Shown: positions 40,683 through 53,400 of the stretch, in pieces | Numbering within the stretch: the first letter of the stretch is position 1 | How the letters are laid out: every line of letters starts with the position of its first letter | Origin: Litomosoides sigmodontis | Taxonomy: Eukaryota; Nematoda; Chromadorea; Rhabditida; Onchocercidae | Direction: 5' to 3' | DNA: 64,000 nucleotides | NCBI GenBank assembly: GCA_963070105.1 | Contig: OY718806.1 | Location: 6,035,865 to 6,099,864 of the forward strand | Notes under the pieces: generated by a model | Databases searched by the model: none | Told to the model about the DNA's origin: nothing | Seen by the model: the letters and a program-made list of their open reading frames with translations, nothing else | Program-made: the position numbers and the translations under genes

Positions 40683-42213
40683 ATAGCTTAAAAACGTTGT
40701 TGTAGATTTTTCCATTACTAAGCGTTTTGATATTTGACAATTTTCCTTTTCAAATAGCTGAAATTTATGACGCACTCGAATTGTTCAATTACGAAGGTTA
40801 AACATTTCTTTTTAAAATAGCAGAGGAAAATTTATGCTGAAATGCGTCACTAAAAAAGAATTTGTTGTAGTTCATGCTGCACTCTCAAACCAAAGACGTA
40901 TGTTTTGACTTTTGTGATAGCAACAATCCACAGAAATGATCTTACGAAAAGCTGCCAGATCGGCTAAATCTGTAAGATAAGTGTAGGCTCACACATAATG
41001 TGTTCATTCTGTTTAACCCTTCCTTGTACAGTAATCAATCGATGTTCCAGTTCCGAGTGCAAGGTGAATTAATTCCATCTGCGTTCAAAACTTCGTCTTC
41101 TAAAAAAAGTTTTGTGGAACAATGTTTTTGACCTTTGTTCCTAATGCTTCTCGGATCGGTAGGGATTCAATGCAACATGCTTATATTACAACTGCAGCAC
41201 GGTTTGAGAGTAAATACACCAAAGATTTCTTTTTTCATCTTCAATAAATATACGTTTGGTTCAAATTTAATTATGAACTTACGTGTTGTTTATTATTATT
41301 TGTGATATTTGACATTTGCTGCTTTCTGCTGCTACAAATTTGCCACCGAACAAACAGTTTTTTTAAGTAATTAGTTCGTCATCATTTGAAATGTCTAATT
41401 TCGTTTGCTTTGAAATTATAACTTGTATTATTGAAAATATTTTAGCTGAAGTTTTTTTAGAGCATAATCTCTTATTTCAAAAAGCATTTAACATTTGAAA
41501 ATTTTCGTAAATCAATGAATGCATTAAAAAAGTGCGGCATAAATTTACTTGTCAACTGATTTTTGTCGTGTAACTTCTGCTTTTCGCCTTTCAATAATTT
41601 TTGGGCATATGGCAGATGAAGCTAAAAAAAACTGCTTTGCGATTTTTTTGAAGCTTATATTCAGTGAGTGTGAAGTATATACTGTAAAAGATATTTCGCA
41701 ACTGAATTTCTCAGCATTTTGTGTAAACGGCTATGCTTGCAGTTGAAAACACCACTAATTACCATCTATTAAAAACAACCAATCAGTTGATAACTCAATC
41801 AGATTTAAATGTTTGAGTAAAGTCATAGACCTCAGATTTCTTCGTGGCCTGCACCAGCTAGACTTGTCCTTCTTTTCAGCATTTCAATAATTTGTTGAAA
41901 TCGTTAATGAAATTTGTTTTCAAATACATCTAATATGATGTTTTGTTAATTTACTGAATGCTTGATGTTATTTAGAAATATCGATACTGCAATGGTGATA
42001 TTGTAATACGAATGGAGTAAATGATATCGACATTTTGTTTGAGTCTTCACATGCAGTGAGCAAGATGTAATTATCAAAATTAAGTAAGCTTGTGACCAAT
42101 GCATGTTGAAGTGGGGGACAATCCATCTTACTATTAAATGGAACATTTTTGCTATTATTTTCTTGGAGACTACTTATCATTGAAATTTTTGTTTCTTTTA
42201 TTTTCTATTCCTT
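40683..42213. other. No gene seen
   Basis: AT-rich DNA with only short ORFs (41549 plus, 41946 and 41968 minus) that lack motifs and splice support. Confidence 0.5.
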
Positions 42214-42480
42214 TTAATTTTGCTGCAGAAATTTCACAATTTTTACAGCAATAGTTGGCAATCGATTAAAATTTTCGAATATTTTCACACTCACACATCT
42301 ATGAGCAACATTTTTCATATATTTGTCGAATTTCTTGAGGCAGTGATGTTCTGCTAAACAGATGCCATATTGATGTAACTCTAATCCAGGAATGTGCCCT
42401 TCTGCGTAACGCCGCAATAAAATCCAACGCTTTTTGAATTTTTTGGGAGCGTTGTAATATTGGGATTTATCAAAGTTCAT
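42214..42480 (-). CDS. Small basic Cys-containing protein, unrecognised
   Basis: Two exons, 42480-42295 and 42222-42214, with a 72-base intron bounded by a strong GTGAGT donor and a TTTCTGCAG acceptor; the product is 64 aa. The N-terminus is MNFDKSQYYNAPKKFKKRWI and a Cys/His-containing second half reads YGICLAEHHCLKKF with a final HRC. No signal peptide or membrane helix. It starts 95 bases from the divergent gene at 42576, so the two may share a promoter. The YGxC...C..F spacing is faintly like small Cys-motif mitochondrial assembly factors, but this is not enough to name it. Confidence 0.45.
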   Translation of the reverse strand: MNFDKSQYYNAPKKFKKRWILLRRYAEGHIPGLELHQYGICLAEHHCLKKFDKYMKNVAHRCVSVKIFENFNRLPTIAVKIVKFLQQN

Positions 42481-42575
42481 TTATTAATTATAATTTGGAC
42501 TGAACTGAGGAATGTGTGCTTTTAAATAAGAGTGCACAGACAGCCTAAGAAAATTCTCATGAACAGATAAAAGTA
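42481..42575. promoter_or_regulatory. Candidate bidirectional promoter
   Basis: The 95 bases between two divergent start codons (42480 minus, 42576 plus) must hold both 5' UTRs and any core promoter, if both gene models are right. No clear TATA box is visible. Confidence 0.35.
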
Positions 42576-43665
42576 ATGAAACCGAAAGTGACATTCATTC
42601 GTACAGTGATGGGTTTTATGATGTGGCTGGCTCGCTTGGCATTACGACTTAATTATTCGGCGCAAACGACAGCGAAGAGGCAGCTAACTTCCTCATCGGA
42701 AACCCACGCTAAATGGAGAGCGAAATGGAACGATTTTCTTCGAAAAACTGATTTCTGGAAATCTGACGGTGTTAATGGTTTATGGGGGTATGCATTCATA
42801 TCGAATTCATTCTTTTGTGATAAGTTCAATAGGGCAAACCTACTTTAATTAAAATTTTTTGTTTTAATTTGTTAACAGTAGCAGATTAAAAAGTGCAAGC
42901 ATAAAATAAAATCTATCTGCAGGTTTTATGGACATCATTATACTTGGCATGGCTTTGAAAGTTTTCCGTTGCATATTCAAATGTGTATTTTTCTGAGTGT
43001 GCTCACTTTTTTTTCGTTTCGTGCGCTCAAGAAAGTGGAAGTTATGGCTGATAGAAGTACAGTAGCAACTTATCAATATTTATCATTTTAATATAAAATA
43101 ATTTTCTTCTTCTAATGTTAACTGCTACCAACTAAGACGTACTTTGTAAACCTCTCAGGCTGTTGCGTTTTAGACTACATAATTTTTGCTAGCCTTTAAA
43201 ATGTATGAGGCAGGATGGAAGTGGAGTAAAAGCCCTAAACCACCACACCGCTGTTATCCCATGTTATCGTAACATTTCATCAAATTTTTGTTTAAGGTTG
43301 GAAAGGCGGCAATCGGGCATTTCTCTGGCATGCTATTGAAGATAAATTCGATTATCAATATGCATTTGCGTACGTCATCATTTGATCCTCCATAACTAAC
43401 CAAATGAGAGAAGTGGATTGTAGATTTAATATATCAGTACTGCTTAAGACAACATGATAGTTACTTTACTTCTTGAATAAGTAATGAAAGGATTGCATAG
43501 AGATCCACGAAGGAATGATAGATTGACATTAACGATTTTTGAAGGTTCAATCCAATCAAAGAACCGGAACCACCGAAACTCATGTTGATGAGAACATTGC
43601 AAAAGGAAATGTGGGCTGCATCACTGAAACGCGGTACTTGGTTCTTGGACCCTCACCACTACTGA
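42576..43665 (+). CDS. Small basic protein, possibly mitochondrial, unrecognised
   Basis: Three exons: 42576-42768 (or to 42777, both donors keep phase), 43297-43369, 43545-43665, about 128-131 aa. The first 40 residues are rich in Arg/Lys/Ser/Thr and hydrophobics and contain no acidic residue (MKPKVTFIRTVMGFMMWLAR, then a KRQLTSSS segment), which resembles a mitochondrial presequence. The rest is aromatic-rich: WRAKWNDFLRKTDFW, RAFLWHAIEDKFDYQYAF, NPIKEPEPPK, and an end of RGTWFLDPHHY. No repeated helices. Phase across both introns and the composition make it a likely real gene. I cannot assign the family; a respiratory-chain accessory subunit or mitoribosomal protein is only a guess. Confidence 0.6.
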
Positions 43666-45107
43666 TTTGGAAATGAGATGACCTTTCTCGATTGATATTG
43701 TCATAGATTGCATTTCGTCATTAAGTGCAACTCTTATTGATTGCTGATATATTTCTATCCTCGCTTTTTCCATTTTGCTATCAATTAGCATATTCTATTC
43801 AGCTACTTCCAAACGGCAACTTATTCTGCGAAATCTTTATTGTACTAGTCTCTGTGAATTCCCATTCTTAGTTTTCTGGAAAAATGCCACTTTGAGATTT
43901 ATTCCGGCATATTAAAAGAAATAAAAATTACAGCATTGTTCGCCTCTGTCGACTTAAAGTCTTACTTTACCGTTCCAAGAACAAGATTTGGAAATATGCA
44001 AACCAACAACTAGCAAACTACATACCTATAAGGAACAGACAATTTGATAACTCATGTTGACAACCCGAAATGTGTTCAATAAAACTTGTGGACATCCATA
44101 AATTATTCGTCATTAAATTAACAAGGGACTGATCGTAATTTGCATAGTCCTTGTACTGTAATCAATCCTAACAACAGTGTTAAATTAATAGTTTTGTAAG
44201 CTTCAATTAGTGCTAACATAACCGCACATGACCTTTGGTACACCTATCTCTATTCTTTGTCTCAAGACATCGCCTTAACCTTCAAATTTCCCATTCCGTG
44301 CACATCCCTTCTTAGATCTAACTTCATTCCATTCCATACACATACGTATTACAGCGATTTCGAGCAGCCATCCCACTTTCATTCCCACGTACCTCTCACT
44401 TGCTTCCCGCTCATCCCCCTATTTCACTGCTGTTATACCCAATTTACTAACTGCTCTACACTGTTGTACTGCATACAACTCTTTATTTGTTGGTTACTGC
44501 TGTTATCTCGCACAAGGAAATATTCTAATACCACTTTGCATTCCCAACCAATTCTGATATTATCCAATAAATTCTATTAAGGGCATCACTTCTTCGATAA
44601 AGTAATTATTAACAACAGCCTTTGACAATACAGACTATTCGGATAACTCAAGAGCTCTTAATTCACGAGCCGGTAACTACTAATTCACAGCATAAATTTT
44701 TGGTAGCACAAGCGGACGAATTCTTAAAATCAAAAAACTCAATTTAGTTGTAGTAAGCCCTTCATCAAGATATACTTTTATGCAATACAAATTTGGAAAT
44801 AGGGCAGTTTTATTAAGCAAATGTTTGTAGTGGTTATCAGAAGTTGATATCAATGTAGGATATCATCATAAACTTGATCCGAAAGACATAATCTGAATTA
44901 TTATACATAATGGATTACTGACCTGATGTGTAATAATTTGAAACTTCTGAAATCAGCAAATTCAGCAAGGTGTCCCAGAGAGTATTTAGTATTTCCTAAC
45001 AAGCCTTAGAACATTGCATGCGGAAAATACAACCTGTACGAACAAGCAATTTTTCTTAAATCCTTGAAATATGAAAAATGCTGTATCATTAGGTACTATT
45101 TATTTGA
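43666..45107. other. Gap with dispersed repeat copy
   Basis: A pyrimidine-rich 107-codon ORF at 44257 looks non-coding (Ser/Thr/His/Pro from TC-rich DNA). Copy B of the dispersed repeat lies at its end. This is otherwise the 3' flank of convergent genes. Confidence 0.5.
44559..44675. repeat. Dispersed repeat, copy B
   Basis: It aligns by eye with 30040-30165 in the same orientation with small indels. It overlaps the end of the TC-rich ORF at 44257, another reason not to treat that ORF as coding. Confidence 0.5.
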
Positions 45108-48100
45108 TTACGCCAGTGCAATAGTTGTGTCATAAATAGTTGGCGCTCGTAGTATGATGACAATGCTGCCGATCATGCAAGCTGTTGTAAACAGTATAAG
45201 GAATAATCGGTCCATCACGACAGATATATATTTCCAATCTTCGATAACCTAAACTCAGTTTATGTAGATTATTTTTTTTTATAATTAAATGGTTTTGTTA
45301 TCGACTTTGTCAGTTTAGATTGGCCGAAGATTTCAGAAAGAGTTGATTTATGAAAGAACTCTTCTCACTTATTCGTGCTTCTTTTTTCTTTTAATAATAG
45401 ATAGCAGTTGGACAAAAACTTTTAACTGTAATAATTAAAATAAAAAACAAATACAGATGAGCGAACACAACCTGTTGACCACTTTTATCATCCTTCATTT
45501 GACCAGCAATAAATGCGACGCTATCAACAGCGCTCATCATCGGTGTAAGTTCTTTTTGAAAGCTTGCAAAACTGCTTCCGTCATGACTTCTCATTGTGCA
45601 GAATGATGATCGATAAGCCGGAGATAAGAAATCCATCTACAGCAAGCTTCTCAGCAAGTGTTTATGTGAATAGAATACCAGTAATAGCATTATTCTTATT
45701 TCAAAAAACATAAGAAATAGTCCCGAATAGTTAGAGAATATAAGGATAGAAATAATACTAATAATTATATAAGAAATTTGCTTCCAATTTGACCAATACA
45801 ATTGATAATAACTACCTGGTCAAATAAGGCAGAAATTGTGTGATCACGCGGTCGACTGAAATTTGATAATCTTCTGTCTGGAAGTTTGGATGTAATGAAC
45901 TGAAAAGTAAATCATTTGTTAAATTTACAGTTCTAATATAGCAAAGTTAACCAGCGCTTTATATCAGTTGATTTCAAATATGAACATTAACTTTACAGTG
46001 CGACTTAGCTATCTCTTCATTTTACCATCCATTTTTCAGTCTTATATTATATTAATCTCTAAAATGAAAAGAAAACAAACCGTATTAGAAGTATTCCTGA
46101 TGATTTTCATTGGTGATGGTCGCCTCATCAAAAGATATTTCGGTAAAAATTCGATAAAAATTTTTTTAGTCCATTCTGGCATCGTATGAGTTGAAGGGGA
46201 TCGAAAGTGTACATTCTGTAAGATCAGTATTTAAATAACATTATTACATTGCATTAGAATTTTCTTTCACCGATTCTATGCTTCACTACTTTAGAATAAA
46301 ATGTTTTTTTTTTTAATGCCTTGATATAAGTTCCATTCTATTCCATAAACTCTATTGTGTTCTAAATTATTGCCTTTGCTGTGAAAGTGAACATACCAAT
46401 GTTATAACTGTAACGATAACAGATAAAGTAACGAGCACCATTGTAAATAATAGATATTTACCAATAAGAGGTATAACGAGTGAAGTTGAGGGAATTATTT
46501 CTACTGCAAGAAATGTTTGTTTTAATCCACAAGCAGCAATTTTTTTCATTAAATTTAATTTTGGTCTGTATAAAAAAAAAAGCTTACCAAGCAGTAAGAA
46601 AAATATAGTCAGTGAGATAAGTATATTAAGGCAAAGTGATATTTTCTCACCACCATCTGAAGGCAAATAGAACACCAGCACCGTTAAAAAACTGAAAAAC
46701 CACAATTTTAAATTGATAAATACGAATAAATTTTCAACAACATTTGAACCATATTATGAGTTTTCTGACGATAAATCCTGCTAATGCCTTAAAATTGCGT
46801 TTTACTTGATGCTGACGATTGGAAAAATCAAATAGACGATATAAAATAACGTCTTGCGTCTCAGGCGTATCTCGTACGTTAGATCAATAAAAGGTGATTC
46901 ACAGCATGGATATCTAAAATGAAATTAATGGTAATTGATTGAAGACTCAATAGCTCTTAATGAAATTACAAATTGATTACTTGTAGATTCACATAATTAA
47001 GAAATGATTTATTTTATCAAAATAATTCTGCAATTAAACGAGTCATAAGGAGCACATAGCATTATTGTTACCTTTTTAAATGACGCTTACCCGGCACGCC
47101 AAGTATATCCCACTCAACACTTGGATAATAATCACTTAGGTCAATTCCTGAAACGTAGACTTAATCAAAGAGACATAAGGGAATAATGGTAGTTTTTCTT
47201 TAAAATTTTCTAGAGTAAATCTCTTTTTGATGACACCGTTTGTTCAACTTTTTTATTTTCAAAATTTTGCATTTAAGTAAGGTGCCACAACCTTCATCCA
47301 CAATCCATACAGTTTCATCATATTCACCGTCGAAACCAACCAATTTTTCTGTTTCTGCCCTTTCAATATGTGAATCACGATGTTGCAAATCAACTTCTAG
47401 GCCACCATATGTCCAGGAACCTATAATTAATTGAAAGTAATCAAGAGATCTCCTTTTTTCTAAAACATTTGATAAATTTGATTCGCTTTAATGAAGAATG
47501 GACGACTAATAGAATTACATCACTCCTCGAGAACGAAGCCATATTCACTGGCACATTTACGAGTGTCAAAAATTTCAGGCCTATGGGTCTCAATCCGATT
47601 TGCGATATTCTATGTAAAGTTCAGGATCAACCATTGATTTATTGAATTGGTTCCCTAACACTAAAAAAGTTCTGTTAATTGATTCTTAAAGCGATAGAAG
47701 GATTTTCATACATGAAGTTAGCAATCATTGGTGAGTTTAAACGGACAAAATAATAAGATTTTATTTTACCAAATTTCATTTCACACGTTTGTACGTCGAA
47801 AGGAAACCATTCCACTTCTATTTGGCACATGCTGTAATAAGGTATTAATTATCTCAAAATAGTCAACGTCGTTTGTAACTATTTGATTTTAAAATTTTTT
47901 TCAGATACCCAATAATTGGCCATTATTTTTATCATAAAACATCCCTAAGAACTCTTAGAGAAGAAATATTTCATATGTCTTATTCAATATATTTCGTTAA
48001 TTTCAATATGTGATTGCCGAGTAAAATTTCGTTTAATGGGTTTTGAAATATAAAGAACCTCTTGTAAATGGCAGGAGGTGACCATTCAACTGTACCATTG

Positions 48101-49198
48101 GGTGACAATTTTGCCTTTGTCATTATTGACACTTGATAATTACCATCTGCGCTAAAACTGTTTCTTCACAAACATGCATCACTTCTTAAGTGAATGAATG
48201 CCTTGAAAGATGAACATCACTTGATGTGATCTGCACGTTTGTTTTCTTTTGCATTACATTGCAATTAATCAGCTTAAGCGCATGTAGCACTTATTTGACG
48301 CATTCTTATGTAGGTAAATTAGAAAGTTTCATTTTCAAATTAAGAAAAAGAAAGGGACGGAAAGCCCACTTGTTGTAGAGGACAATATCCGGTAGCCAAA
48401 TCATATCAGATGGTACATACAATACAGTCACTCCTCCGTAATCTGCCGGATTCCACTTTAATTTGTAGTCAGTCCAGCTCGAAAAAGAAAACTTTTACAG
48501 TAAATATCCAATTGAAAAACATCATTACTTATAGCAAGATAAGCAGTGTAACATTACTAATCCTACGTGAATAACTCTTTAAAGAACCGGAAAACGTGAA
48601 AAAAGTTACGTGCTGCAGCCATACATTTGTTGTCATTATTTGGTTCTTCTCATGCTAAAATTCTTGAAATTAATTTGCAGATAATTGGACAGATAGTAAA
48701 AAATGCAATGAAAAGTAAAAAGGAAAAGAAGCTGCTTAATTGTCTGAAGTTTAAATCCAACATTCAAATATTTGTCATGCTTCATTCGTCCTTATTATTT
48801 GACTCTACCCCATTTTTACTTATCTAAAGCTAAATGAATAAATTGCTATTCATGTAACCTATTATACTTCGTACGACAAAGAATGTATGAGATGGATCCC
48901 ACCATTCGAAAAAGAATTTAAGACTTTGCTCTAAGTAAAAAGAAGTTGCTAGTTAACATACTACGTCAAGAAGCTGCGACAGTTTCAGTTTCAGTCGTAC
49001 AACGAGCGTATCAGTGTCATTTTCCACCGGTCTAACAAGCTTATTGTAATCAGCGAGAAGGTCCTCCATCAAACGTCCAGCATCTTGACCACAATGTCCT
49101 TTACCTGCCAGGAACCACGCCACTGAAACCGCCCAGGACGAGATTTCCAGGAATATCATCCATCCATTCATCCTTCCACTTTTTCCATTCTTATCCAA
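45108..49198 (-). CDS. Nicotinic acetylcholine receptor alpha-type subunit (UNC-38/UNC-63-like)
   Basis: Fourteen exons: 49198-48962, 48654-48610, 48479-48370, 48151-48059, 47833-47772, 47420-47292, 47147-47072, 46913-46806, 46691-46588, 46503-46397, 46215-46081, 45899-45816, 45636-45472, 45248-45108; about 531 aa. Order: signal region, then [14 protein letters not shown]; loop [14 protein letters not shown]; Cys-loop (C164-x13-C178, [13 protein letters not shown]); [15 protein letters not shown]; vicinal Cys pair at 254-255 (YPCCESPF), the mark of an alpha subunit; M1; M2 [21 protein letters not shown]3 [20 protein letters not shown]; cytoplasmic loop with [15 protein letters not shown]; pre-M4 [15 protein letters not shown]; end [13 protein letters not shown]. 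Such subunits form cation channels at nematode neuromuscular junctions and are levamisole-type targets; which paralog this is stays open. The exon 3 acceptor is defective (see findings). The start could also be the second ATG at 49171. Confidence 0.92.
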
Positions 49199-50428
49199 TT
49201 ATGATGAATTTCCATAAAAATAATTAAACAGAGGTTGTGGATGAAGTAAGAAAAGACGAATTGATTACGCCAAGTAAAAGTTTGCTAGATGTTTGTTAGC
49301 AGTACGAGAATATCATCCGTGATATCAGTATATTATTTCAGTAAATGAGCTTGCTGAAGTGTGTTAAGGATATACACCACTAGCATTTTGAGAATTTCGA
49401 TTGAATGAATATAATTTAAAGAAAAAAACGGAAAAATTGCCAATCAAATACACTATCCATATACCGCACAAACGACGCATCGAATTAAAAATGGATTAGC
49501 CGATTCAGTAATCGGTAGCAGCATTCAAGTCAGTGATCAAAAATGAATATGGTTTTTCTGCTAAATTTCATTTAGGAGAAGCTGTGAACATTCAAATTTA
49601 ACAGAAATCAACCACTTTTCCAACAAAGAGCCAAATAGCAGGTTGAAGATTGGAAGAAAATTAGCAAAGAAAATAGATAGACAATAATATAGTTAGTTGT
49701 TGACGAATGTTGGGCATAGCAAATGTTATTTTAAAATTTGTTAAACTTTTTCGAATAGAGAAATTGCTGGGGCAATTAAAAAACGAGCAGAGAAAAGATG
49801 CAACATACTGGTGAACAGTTTACAGCTAAAGCATCGATCGATCGTGATCTAGTTGTCTGGATAATAGCCACTTCGTTACATGCGAAAGTTAGTTTTCTCG
49901 AAAAAAGATAAGTCTAAGGTTGTGCAATTTTAGACAATACACATCTACACTTCATTCATTCCTGAACATTTGTCCCATCGACTATGTGCAGAAGAATACC
50001 GCTAGCACAACAATGAGGTAGATGTTTATTTGCCAGTCACAACAATTTCACAATTTCAAAACATTTCTACGCGGACTGCAACGACTGATCGATCATCCAC
50101 CTGCTCTACAGATTATTATTATTTTTTATTTACACATTGTAACTTTTTCTGATCTAAAATGCTACGAATTAAAACGAACGAGCGATCAATTTCTTTCAGG
50201 GAAATTTTTATTCTTATATTTACACTCCATCTTCTATTGTAATGATCTTTGTAATTGCTCAGCAAAAAAAAAAAAACTTTCACAAAAATGCAACTATTAA
50301 AAATTACGAAAGTTCGTATATCAATCATAAATTCAAAACAACGAAATCGCATTCAACAAAGCTTTGAGAAACTAATACAATTTCCCAACAATTTTTAATA
50401 TACATAACGATATTCACGCGTTCGCAGT
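49199..50428. other. Intergenic gap
   Basis: Upstream of the acetylcholine receptor gene and downstream of the zinc-finger gene. No supported exon; it probably holds the receptor promoter. Confidence 0.5.
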
Positions 50429-53400
50429 TCATTTTTGCACATTATCATGCAGCGATGGTTGCAACGGTACATCTGGAAAACAGGCTGTGAATAATGCGGA
50501 ACACTGTCGAGATATTGCATCTGTCATCCTGAAATTATTGGGAAAGTGCTTATTTTTTTCTGCTAACATCGATGATTTAAATTTTACGGAACATTTAATG
50601 TGAGCGCTTGCAGTAGTTTTGCAAATAAATGCATCTCAACAGATTATCAGAATTACTTGCACAGGATGAGATTTCAGACCAACATTCAACGGCAATTCTC
50701 GTGCTTAAGTAGGATTCTCAATGTGAAGCATACGAGAAAATTTATTTTAAAGTTGGTTTTCTCTCCGTGAAGAAAGTTACCTGTCAATAAGAGTAGCTTT
50801 CGAGTGATCATTGGAAATGTGCTCTTCAACAATTTTTCTATCCACATCGGCAAGTTTGCATACTGAACACTCATAAGGTAGTAAGCTTAAATGTTGCTTG
50901 ACATGTTTATACAAAACGAGATACTCGCCCTCGAATACCTCTTGGCAAAAACTGCATGTTTTCCGTGATATCGGTGCTTGTATCGGTGGTTGTACGCGTG
51001 CCTGAAAGGAAGAAAGTATCAGTTTTCTGACGAAATAATTTCACAAAAATGATTGCAAGCTAGTTTAAACATTTACTAATAACTGGAGTGATTGATGAAG
51101 AGACGCACCTCTGCGGTATTATTCTTTGGTGCAGCTGCTAAAAGGTTAGTCAATGTAACACATTTTGATGTGCTGTGTTCGGTTGCCCGGAAAAGGAATG
51201 GTTTACAGTCAGGACTTGATACTGGAAGGCTGGTAACGCTCATTAGATCATTAAAACCAGGCATCTCTTTGGAAGAAGAAATAGGCACTTTTGGAAGCAG
51301 TAGCGCTACATCATTTGATGGAAGTGCAGTTTGAAGCGTCAAGTTGAATGGAAGTATAGCTGTGAGTAGCGATGATGTTGGTTTAAGACTTGGAGTACTG
51401 GACGTCTTGAATGCGGACGTTACAGCTGACATGGACAGCGCAGCACTCCGCATCGCTGAAGTGGTAGATGGGATGCACCAGTTTGTCTCTGTTAATGATT
51501 TCAATAATGGAGACCGTGATACTGGTGATCGCCGAAGAATATGGAGTGAAGAAAGGTGATCCGAAAAATGATTTGGAAAACACTGAGATGCGATCTGCAA
51601 TAAGTCAAATTTCATTTCACGAACTTTAAGGATTTATTAAGTGCGCATACTTACAGAAGATTAAACAAGACAATCTTCTTCGCTCTATTTGTCACTAAAA
51701 GTTGCCAACCTTTTTTTCAACAAAACCGCCCTAAAAGTCAAAGTAATTAAATAAGATTATTAGCATAACATGGTGGCTTGCTTAGCACAGATCGACGTAT
51801 AAAAGCTTATGATTCAGTTTTGAACCTTCGTTCCATTTGCCTTTTCAAACTTTCAACAGCTCGTGGAGGAATGAATATTAAACGAACTTTGCAAAACTCT
51901 TTTTTCAGAGATGGATCCAATTCTACGATATCTGTCGGAGTGTGCTTGTATTTGTGAACTTCTTTCATATGTCGCGTTAAGAAATTTTTTGAATGATGCT
52001 GCAACGTGCAATCCCCAACGGAGCAACTGTAACTGCATACTTTACAAAGTCATTGCTTCATTCTATCCAATTACAACAATTCACTTATATTTCCCCTACA
52101 CTGCATTTTATAGAGCTAAGTTCAAATTAAAACTGAAGACTGTTTATCATTATGAAACGTGAGTGTGAATAAATCAATTTAACCGATAGGATGGCTGCGT
52201 TAGATGTGATCGAGTATGTTCCTCCATAACTGTCACATGTGAAATCACAAAGCCATTACAAATCTGCAAAATTAACTTGCAAGATTTACAGACCGGACAG
52301 CCATAGTTCTACATCACCACTTTTCTCACTCACACACACACACTATTTTTTGAATGCTGCTATTCCACAAAGTATAAAGACTAAACGATCGGTATTTTAG
52401 ACTACTGGCACAATCTCGATGAAATATTTTCAGTTACAAGTAAAAACGATCATCTAGACTAACACAATGCAAGCAAAATTAGGGTCGGTTTTTGGTCTTT
52501 GGAGGGATGATGATGTTGGAAGTGAGGTTGAATGTTGAAGCATTTACCAGTCTTATCCCAATTCCTCGGCAACCTTCCTCAGAAGGAATCGTGGGCGCTT
52601 TCTCAGAGAACTATAACTACGGGACTTTTTATGGCCAAATAATCCACACAAACTTAAAAAGTGTTGCGAAAAAAAACAAGGAAGAAAAAACAAGTGATAA
52701 ATAGAAAGTTTCGGTGATGAAGTGATGAAAACGTCAGGAAACATCGCTGTGAAATGCTAAACTATCCTGCTTAAAAACATTTAAGATGTTGAAATTACAT
52801 TTGAAAGTAAGTTTGGAAGAAATATTAAACATTGCAACAGCGATAAAGGCAATTAAGAAGTCGAAGATTAAGCTTGTAAAAATTTGATCTGCTGCATCAC
52901 GATGTTTGCAAATTAATAACTTTTTATATCATTCTTTCATTAAATCGCCATCATTCTTTCATTGGCTATATTGATGTATTCAGTAATCTCTGTGAACTGG
53001 TGAACTGTTATCATGATAACGTTGAAACCCACCTAACTCATCAAAGTGTAATAAGGTAGAGAAACCAGCAAATTCTTTCCTTATTAGCTGACAATGCCTT
53101 TATGTTTAAGACCATGGTAAAGTCTCACCTGACATTTTACTTCACGATTTGAAACCTCACTGAAATCGGGAACAATGCCCATTTTCAACGAATCTTCGAT
53201 AACCAGACTTTTTTCCGCTCGTTGTGTGTTATACAATCTTGGACGATACTGCAATTTTATATCACTTTTCAAAAAAAAAAAAGAAGAGCAAAAACAATTC
53301 ACTGAAAAGAGAAACTATCATTACTCTGAGAAATTCCCTAAAGGAAGACATTGGTCATCGTTTTCTAGTAAAATGCAAAGGAAATGGTAGGCATTAAATG

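Noticed and set aside
44257..44580. 107-codon plus ORF
   Set aside because: Pyrimidine-rich composition and overlap with a dispersed repeat indicate non-coding DNA.
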